Source of the DNA: Streptomyces sp. DH37
GTDB taxonomy: Bacteria; Actinomycetota; Actinomycetes; Streptomycetales; Streptomycetaceae
Direction of reading: 5' to 3'
DNA: 64,000 bases
NCBI RefSeq assembly: GCF_029813835.1
Contig: NZ_JARVKV010000005.1
Location: forward strand, 62,001-126,000
The stretch's first letter is position 1; each line of letters opens with the position of its first letter. A model generated the notes under the pieces. The model made no database searches and had not been told where the DNA came from. It saw only the letters and a program-made list of their open reading frames with translations. This document shows positions 23,019-64,000 of the stretch, piece by piece. The position numbers and the translations under genes are program-made.

Positions 23019-24368
23019 ATGCCGTACTCCACCGGCGCCGCGGTCACCGACCGGCGGCCGACCCTCTCGCACCAGGCGTTACAGGACCGCATGGACGTCC
23101 TCGCCCGCGTCCACCGGGTGCCCGGCGCCCAACTGGTCGTGGACACCGGGGCGCAGGTCCTGAGCGTGCACACCGGGACGGCCGACGCCGTCGCGGGCAC
23201 CCCGTTCACCGCGGACACGGCCGTGCCGCTGGGATCCGTCACCAAGGTCTACACGGCGGCCGCGGTGATGCTCCTGGCCGAGGACGGCGACCTGGACCCG
23301 GACGACCCCGCCGTCGAGTTCCTTCCCGAGCTGCGGGAAGTACCCGAGGTGACGGTGCGGCACCTGCTCAGCCACACCGGCGGCCTGCCGACCGGACCCG
23401 ACTCCGACACCGCCGCGGGCACCACCGCCTCCCGCTACCTGTCGACGGTCTGCACCGCACGGGACGCGCTGTTCGCGCCCGGGACCGGCTTCTCCTACTC
23501 CAACGCCGGCTACGTGGCCGCCGGGCGGCTGGTGGAGGCGGTGACGGGCATGCCCTGGCAGGAAGCCGTCCGGGTGCTGCTGCTGGAGCCGCTGGGCACC
23601 GTGCCCGCCTTCCTCGGTGACACCCGCTCCGCCCGCCCGGTCGCCGCCGGCCACGCCCTCAACACGGCGTCGGGCCGAGTGCGTCCCGCGCACCAGAACC
23701 TGGCCCCGGTGGAGGCGCCGGCCGGCGCCCTGCTGGCGAGCGCCCTGGACCTGGTGGAACTGGGGAGGGCGCTGAGCGGCCGGTCCGCCGTGCCGGCACC
23801 CGCCACCGCCGCACGGATGCGCCGCCCGGAACCGGGGGCCGGCCCGAGCGTCCTGGCGGACGCCTGGGGGCTGGGCCTGGCGCTGTTCCGGCAGGACGGA
23901 CGGTGGTGGTACGGCCACGACGGGAACGCGCAGGGCACCTCCTGCCACCTGAGGGTGGAGCCGGACAGCGGCACGGCGGTCGCCTTCACCGGCAACTCCG
24001 GCGGCGCCACCGCCCTGTGGCGCGACCTGGCCGAGGACATCACCCGGATCACGGGTGTGCGGGTGCCGATCGCTCCGGCTCCCGCGGACCGGGGCGCCCC
24101 CGTCTCCCTTCCCGGGTGCGCCGGGACCTACCGCAACGGCCCGCTCGAGTACCGGATCGAGGCGGGCGCGGACGGCTCGCCGACGCTGTCCGTGGACGGC
24201 GACTCCCCGGTGCCGCTGGTCTGCTACCCGGACCTCTCCTGCGACCTGGTCGACCCGGCCACCGGCCGCAGGGAGCCCGGCGGGCGCTTCCACCGCGACC
24301 CCGCCACCGGGGTCATCGACCGCGTGCAGATATCCGGCCGTACGGCCCGCCGCACCGGCACCGCCTGA
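23019..24368 (+). CDS. Stand-alone PBP-type thioesterase / peptide cyclase (SurE-like)
   Basis: A 449-residue serine hydrolase of the beta-lactamase/penicillin-binding-protein fold. The three motifs are S73-V-T-K76 (nucleophile and base), Y160-S-N162 and H300-D-G, the order and His-containing third motif of SurE-type NRPS cyclases. A C-terminal lipocalin-like beta domain (about 340-449) is also a feature of SurE. There is no signal peptide or membrane anchor, as expected for a cytoplasmic biosynthetic enzyme and unlike a cell-wall PBP. Known members take a linear peptide from a terminal T domain carrying a D-residue and join it head to tail to an L-residue. That fits the synthetases here, which end on an epimerase and have no thioesterase. 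Codon 21 is TTA. GGGAG lies ten bases before the ATG. Confidence 0.9.
   Translation: MPYSTGAAVTDRRPTLSHQALQDRMDVLARVHRVPGAQLVVDTGAQVLSVHTGTADAVAGTPFTADTAVPLGSVTKVYTAAAVMLLAEDGDLDPDDPAVEFLPELREVPEVTVRHLLSHTGGLPTGPDSDTAAGTTASRYLSTVCTARDALFAPGTGFSYSNAGYVAAGRLVEAVTGMPWQEAVRVLLLEPLGTVPAFLGDTRSARPVAAGHALNTASGRVRPAHQNLAPVEAPAGALLASALDLVELGRALSGRSAVPAPATAARMRRPEPGAGPSVLADAWGLGLALFRQDGRWWYGHDGNAQGTSCHLRVEPDSGTAVAFTGNSGGATALWRDLAEDITRITGVRVPIAPAPADRGAPVSLPGCAGTYRNGPLEYRIEAGADGSPTLSVDGDSPVPLVCYPDLSCDLVDPATGRREPGGRFHRDPATGVIDRVQISGRTARRTGTA
23079..23081 (+). other. TTA leucine codon (codon 21 of the cyclase)
   Basis: In frame from ATG 23019, within SHQALQDRM. It is the second TTA in adjacent cluster genes. 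Confidence 0.85.
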
Positions 24369-24512
24369 CCCGCGAAGCGCCGTCGCCCATACCGCTCCGT
24401 CCCCGTGGAGGCGGACGCCCACCGCACCGCTCCGGTGGGCCCGCACGCCGCCTCCCCGGGCCGGCCCATGCCCGTACGCACCGCACCCTCCCCGCTCCGA
24501 AGGACTTCACCC

Positions 24513-43265
<18,753 letters not shown>

Positions 43266-43278
43266 GGACCGGACGACC

Positions 43279-63333
<20,055 letters not shown>

Positions 63334-63340
63334 GAACCCC

Positions 63341-63368
63341 GCGTCCCGGTGGCGTGCCACCGGGACGC
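63341..63368 (+). terminator. Hairpin directly after the second synthetase
   Basis: GCGTCCCGGTGG pairs perfectly with CCACCGGGACGC around a CGTG loop (12 base pairs), eight bases after the stop and 160 bases before the MbtH-like gene. No T-run follows. It may be a terminator or an attenuator limiting read-through into the next gene. Confidence 0.6.
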
Positions 63369-63530
63369 GCCCGGCGCACCCCGCGGTCGCCCCGGGCGCC
63401 GTGCGCCGGCCGGGCCCGTTCCCCGGGGACCGCCCCGCGGACCCCCGCGGACCGCACGTACGAGCAGACCGAACAGGACAGGCCGGCCCGTTCCGGCCGG
63501 AGAACCCGACCCACGACGGGAGAGCGCGAC

Positions 63531-63734
63531 ATGGACGAGAACACCCGCTACCAGGTGCTGCGCAACGACGAGGAGCAGTACTCGCTGTGGCCGGTCGACG
63601 TGGAGGTGCCCGCCGGCTGGCACCCCGTCGGCAAGGAGGGCACGGAGGCCGAGTGCTCCGCCTACGTCGACGAGGTCTGGACCGACATGCGCCCGCGCAG
63701 CCTGCGCGAGCGGATGGAGAACACCGGAGCCTGA
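63531..63734 (+). CDS. MbtH-like protein
   Basis: A 67-residue MbtH-like chaperone that binds A domains and is often needed for their folding or activity. The whole family signature is present: NDEEQYSLWP (15-21 region), PAGWHPVG, and WTDMRPRSL (50-58) with the conserved Trp residues at 20, 30 and 50. It presumably serves the ten A domains encoded upstream. GGGAG lies eight to ten bases before the ATG. It is separated from the synthetase by a strong hairpin and followed by another, so it may have its own promoter in the 160-base gap, though none is obvious. Confidence 0.95.
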   Translation: MDENTRYQVLRNDEEQYSLWPVDVEVPAGWHPVGKEGTEAECSAYVDEVWTDMRPRSLRERMENTGA

Positions 63735-63749
63735 GCCCGCGCCTCCGGC

Positions 63750-63777
63750 GCCGGGGGCGGCGACCGCCGCCCCCGGC
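63750..63777 (+). terminator. Hairpin terminator after the MbtH-like gene
   Basis: GCCGGGGGCGGC pairs perfectly with GCCGCCCCCGGC around a GACC loop, 16 bases past the stop. Strong GC stem, no T-run. Confidence 0.7.
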
Positions 63778-63778
63778 A

Positions 63779-63818
63779 CCACCCCCGCCACACACCCCCG
63801 CCACACACCCCCGCCACA
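63779..63818. repeat. Three tandem 13-base repeats
   Basis: Three copies of a CACACCCCCGCCA-type unit with exact 13-base period (CCCCCG at 63782, 63795 and 63808) immediately after the terminator hairpin. Non-coding; probably slippage in a C-rich tract. Confidence 0.7.
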
Positions 63819-63916
63819 CTCCACCGCCTTGGTCCGGCCCCCCACACGCACCGCCGCGCCGCGCCCCACCGCGAAGCGGCCGTCCCAACCGCACCGCATC
63901 ACCACGAGGAGCCGCC

Positions 63917-64000
63917 ATGACGCCCGTTCTGCGCACCGACCGGCTGGAGTTCACGCCCTACCGCCCCGAGGACGAGGACGCCTTCGTCGCCCTCCTGCGC
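63917..64000 (+). CDS. GNAT-family N-acetyltransferase, truncated by the window end
   Basis: Only the first 28 codons are visible: MTPVLRTDRLEFTPYRPEDE followed by DAFVALLR. The L-x-T-x-R-L-x-x-x-x-x-x-x-x-D pattern is the typical start of RimJ/RimL-like GNAT acetyltransferases. GAGGAG lies six bases before the ATG. Whether it belongs to the peptide cluster (for example as a self-resistance or tailoring enzyme) cannot be judged from this fragment. Confidence 0.7.
   Translation, partial: MTPVLRTDRLEFTPYRPEDEDAFVALLR

Noticed and set aside
23019-24368. Beta-lactamase as a resistance gene
   Set aside because: SxxK, YxN and HxG fit, but there is no signal peptide, it has a lipocalin-like C-terminal domain, and it lies immediately upstream of TE-less synthetases ending in an epimerase.

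Overview
The window is very GC-rich actinobacterial DNA. Purine-rich ribosome binding sites, GTG/TTG starts, ATGA/GTGA overlaps, rare TTA codons and the gene families all point to Streptomyces. I see no tRNA, rRNA, CRISPR array, insertion sequence or attachment site.

Region 1 (about 0.3-19.5 kb) is ordinary chromosomal or accessory DNA. In order it holds: an FAD-dependent oxidoreductase (-); a coupled DUF2975 membrane protein and small HTH regulator (-) behind a 7-3-7 palindrome; a decayed short-chain dehydrogenase; a secreted-protein gene with a frameshifted signal peptide; small unknown genes; an AraC-type regulator plus VOC-fold protein (-); a CmtR-like metal sensor overlapping a cation diffusion facilitator (+); a secreted PL1 pectate lyase (-); a compact tryptophan 2,3-dioxygenase-like gene; a tightly coupled operon of a RidA-family enamine/imine deaminase, a PAS/HTH regulator and a PLP-dependent threonine/serine-type dehydratase; a PCuAC-like lipoprotein; a DUF2238-like membrane protein; an RsbW-like ATPase; and a tandem GNAT acetyltransferase (-).

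Region 2 (about 19.7-63.8 kb) is a nonribosomal peptide cluster. Its genes are a type II thioesterase, a 1.2 kb apparently non-coding gap, a cytochrome P450, a stand-alone penicillin-binding-protein-type (SurE-like) cyclase, two giant five-module synthetases (6250 and 6684 residues) and an MbtH-like protein. The first synthetase starts A-T with no condensation domain and ends on a bare T. The second starts with an L-donor condensation domain and ends on an epimerase with no thioesterase. The simplest reading is one ten-module line, with configuration L-D-D-D-L-D-L-D-L-D, whose D-terminal chain is closed head to tail by the separate cyclase. Codes read by eye give Val at 3 and 9, Thr at 7, a probably basic residue at 6, one shared unassigned residue at 1, 5 and 10, and another at 2 and 4.

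The P450 and the cyclase each carry a TTA codon within the first 23 codons. This suggests that oxidation and cyclisation depend on the bldA leucyl-tRNA even though the synthetases appear not to. No transporter, pathway regulator or precursor gene lies in the window, so the cluster probably continues past 64 kb, where another acetyltransferase gene is cut by the window end.
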